From: Pseudomonas tumuqii
GTDB taxonomy: Bacteria; Pseudomonadota; Gammaproteobacteria; Pseudomonadales; Pseudomonadaceae
DNA length: 64,000 bases
NCBI RefSeq assembly: GCF_013184545.1
Contig: NZ_JAAOJA010000014.1
Coordinates: 1-64,000 of the forward strand
Direction: 5' to 3'
Position 1 is the stretch's first letter. Each line of letters opens with the position of its first letter. Position numbers and translations under genes: made by a program. Of the stretch, positions 62,734 to 64,000 are shown piece after piece. The notes under the pieces were generated by a model. That model ran no database searches. It saw nothing but the letters and a program-made list of their open reading frames with translations, and was not told the DNA's origin.

Positions 62734-63191
62734 CACCAACCAGCGGCGTTTTTCAAGGTAGTTGTCGGTGTGCCGCGAAGGCGGAGCATCTGGAGGATGC
62801 CTGCCATGCTGTATCTGTGATGAGGGTGGGCCCCACGGATTCGCCGATCAGGCGGTGATTCCAAACCACCCTGGGCTGCATACGTAAAGAGCGTGTGTGT
62901 TGGCGCTGATGGAAAATTGACCCACCCTGCCGATTGAAATTTCACCCAGGGCGGATTGCTGGTTTCGCATCTGGTGGCCCATGTTCTATTCCTGGAAGCT
63001 GAGTTGGGGCGGTTGAGCATATGGGTCAGTTTTAGCCGGTAGAATAACTGTTACTGGATCAGTATTCGGGCAGCGCCGACAGGCATAACAGGAGGTCCAG
63101 GTTTTGGATGGAGCAGAAGGAGCGGGCAGATAAAGTGGAGCTGTCATGGTCCAGCCTAAGTTACTGGGCAGCTCTGGCGGGCAGCACCACC
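62734..63191. other. Intergenic stretch, possible IS debris
   Basis: About 460 bases without gene-like frames. TTGACCCACCCTGCC and nearby TTTCACCCAGGGCGG recall terminal sequences of IS21-type elements, but this is too short to assign. It may include the right edge of the accessory region. Confidence 0.4.
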
Positions 63192-63800
63192 TCAGTCGCG
63201 GGAGGGTAACAACGCGTGCCAATCTTGCGGGGTGTCGACGTCAAGAAGGATGCCTGGGTCATTTAGTTCGAGCAGATGCAGCGCCTTCGGAAATCTCTCG
63301 ATAACCGATCTGGCACCGCCGTCTCCGGAAAGTTCGCTGAGGCTCGGCCAAAAGTGCTTGCCGAACAGTACGGGATGCCCGCGAGTGCCGCGATAACTTG
63401 GGATGACAATACTGTCGGGCGCAGCGCTAGCCAGTAGGGCTTCGAGGGTGTCTCGGTTGATCAATGGCATATCGGCGAGAAATATGGCTACTGCCTTAGC
63501 TTGTGATTCGGAGGTAAGTCGCCTGGCCCCGGCGGCGATGCTGTGGCCCATACCCAGGGGGGTGGCTGGATCCTGAACAATTTTTACTGCTGCGGGAAGC
63601 TCTAAACCGCCGGGGGATTCGTCCGGCCTTAATACGACCCAGACCTCTTGCAGCAAGGTGCAGGGTAGCGTAAGGCTAGTGCCGAGCAGTGAACGGCCAG
63701 TGTCGAGCACGCTCCTGCGTTTGTCGCTTCCAAAGCGCCTGCTGTAACCAGCTGCCAGCACTAGGCCAGCCACTGGGCAGGTCGGTGAAGTCTTACCCAT
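63192..63800 (-). CDS. MobA/MocA-like nucleotidyltransferase
   Basis: A 202-residue MobA-like NTP transferase, the family that includes molybdenum cofactor cytidylyl- and guanylyltransferases. The N-terminal LVLAAGYSRRFGSDKR is the NTP-binding signature, followed by LADMPLINRDTL (metal-binding Asp) and the GTRGHPVLFG and GDGGARSVIE blocks, typical of MocA-type enzymes. Without neighbouring molybdoenzyme genes the exact cofactor step is not assigned. Codon use is core-like. Confidence 0.88.
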   Translation of the reverse strand: MGKTSPTCPVAGLVLAAGYSRRFGSDKRRSVLDTGRSLLGTSLTLPCTLLQEVWVVLRPDESPGGLELPAAVKIVQDPATPLGMGHSIAAGARRLTSESQAKAVAIFLADMPLINRDTLEALLASAAPDSIVIPSYRGTRGHPVLFGKHFWPSLSELSGDGGARSVIERFPKALHLLELNDPGILLDVDTPQDWHALLPSRD

Positions 63801-64000
63801 TTCCGGTGTTCGCTCAGCTAATCACGTTGTGAGTATAGGCTCGTCTCAGAGCGTTCTGCAGATGAGGGGCTTGAGTTGACTAAAAGTCAAATGAATGATT
63901 CGTTTTCCTCGCTTGTCGTCTTGAGTTGCACTGACGGAGTCTTGCTTAACCCGCTGCATATATAACTTCAGGGCAAGCAGTTCCAAGCTTGAAGCTCATG
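63801..64000. other. Window end without gene
   Basis: Two hundred bases with the promoter region of the leftward nucleotidyltransferase gene and no further coding frame visible. Confidence 0.6.

Noticed and set aside
62673..63020. A 115-codon minus-strand frame after the DUF723-like gene
   Set aside because: It runs into the end of the neighbouring gene, has no ribosome site and no recognisable domain.

Overview
The window is a high-GC gammaproteobacterial chromosome segment, almost certainly Pseudomonas. The gene order mlaA - PilZ - rssB - rssC - tal - dusA matches the order I recall from P. aeruginosa, and typical Pseudomonas genes (AcoR-type and LysR regulators, a DUF1127 protein, uppP, queF, a YcaQ-type glycosylase) and Pseudomonas-style REP palindromes are present. 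It opens in the 3' end of a 5S rRNA, so the left edge lies just after an rRNA operon.

From 1 to about 36.1 kb the content is core or ordinary accessory: queD; a two-gene unit for a RoxA-like dihaem cytochrome c and a catalase-fold protein; a chemoreceptor with a small partner; uppP; an epoxide-hydrolase-like enzyme; an YnfM-type exporter; an AraC regulator; a MASE3-GGDEF-EAL protein; an acyl-CoA dehydrogenase/CaiB unit; a sigma-54 unit at 18.6-22.8 kb (AcoR-like activator, divergent promoter, 42-residue peptide, periplasmic VOC protein, outer-membrane channel); LysR/TauE genes; pyrF, queF, mlaA, and the RssB/RssC switch with a PilZ protein; then tal and dusA.

From dusA rightwards a mobile accessory region begins. 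A tyrosine recombinase lies directly against the 5' end of dusA, a known island integration site. It is followed by a PrtN-like regulator coupled to a 936-residue primase-helicase, an orphan gene, decayed ISL3-type transposase pieces, a serine recombinase with a hexanucleotide-repeat tail, a headless recombinase HTH gene and a decayed relE toxin.

From 44.7 to 59.8 kb lies a composite DNA-defence locus: hsdM - hsdS - mcrB - mcrC - 1592-residue DUF4011/SF1 helicase/Vsr-like nuclease protein - hsdR, all on + strand. A type IV McrBC system (its McrB carries an EVE-like domain inside the AAA+ module) and a giant helicase-nuclease sit between the specificity and restriction subunits of a type I system. 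hsdR carries an in-frame REP element. Downstream are a frameshifted gene, an XRE regulator with twin palindromic operators, an interrupted divergent ORF, and an AT-rich gene for five DUF723-like repeats fused to a GIY-YIG-like domain. A MobA-like nucleotidyltransferase closes the window. No second dusA att copy was found, so the right edge of the island is unresolved.
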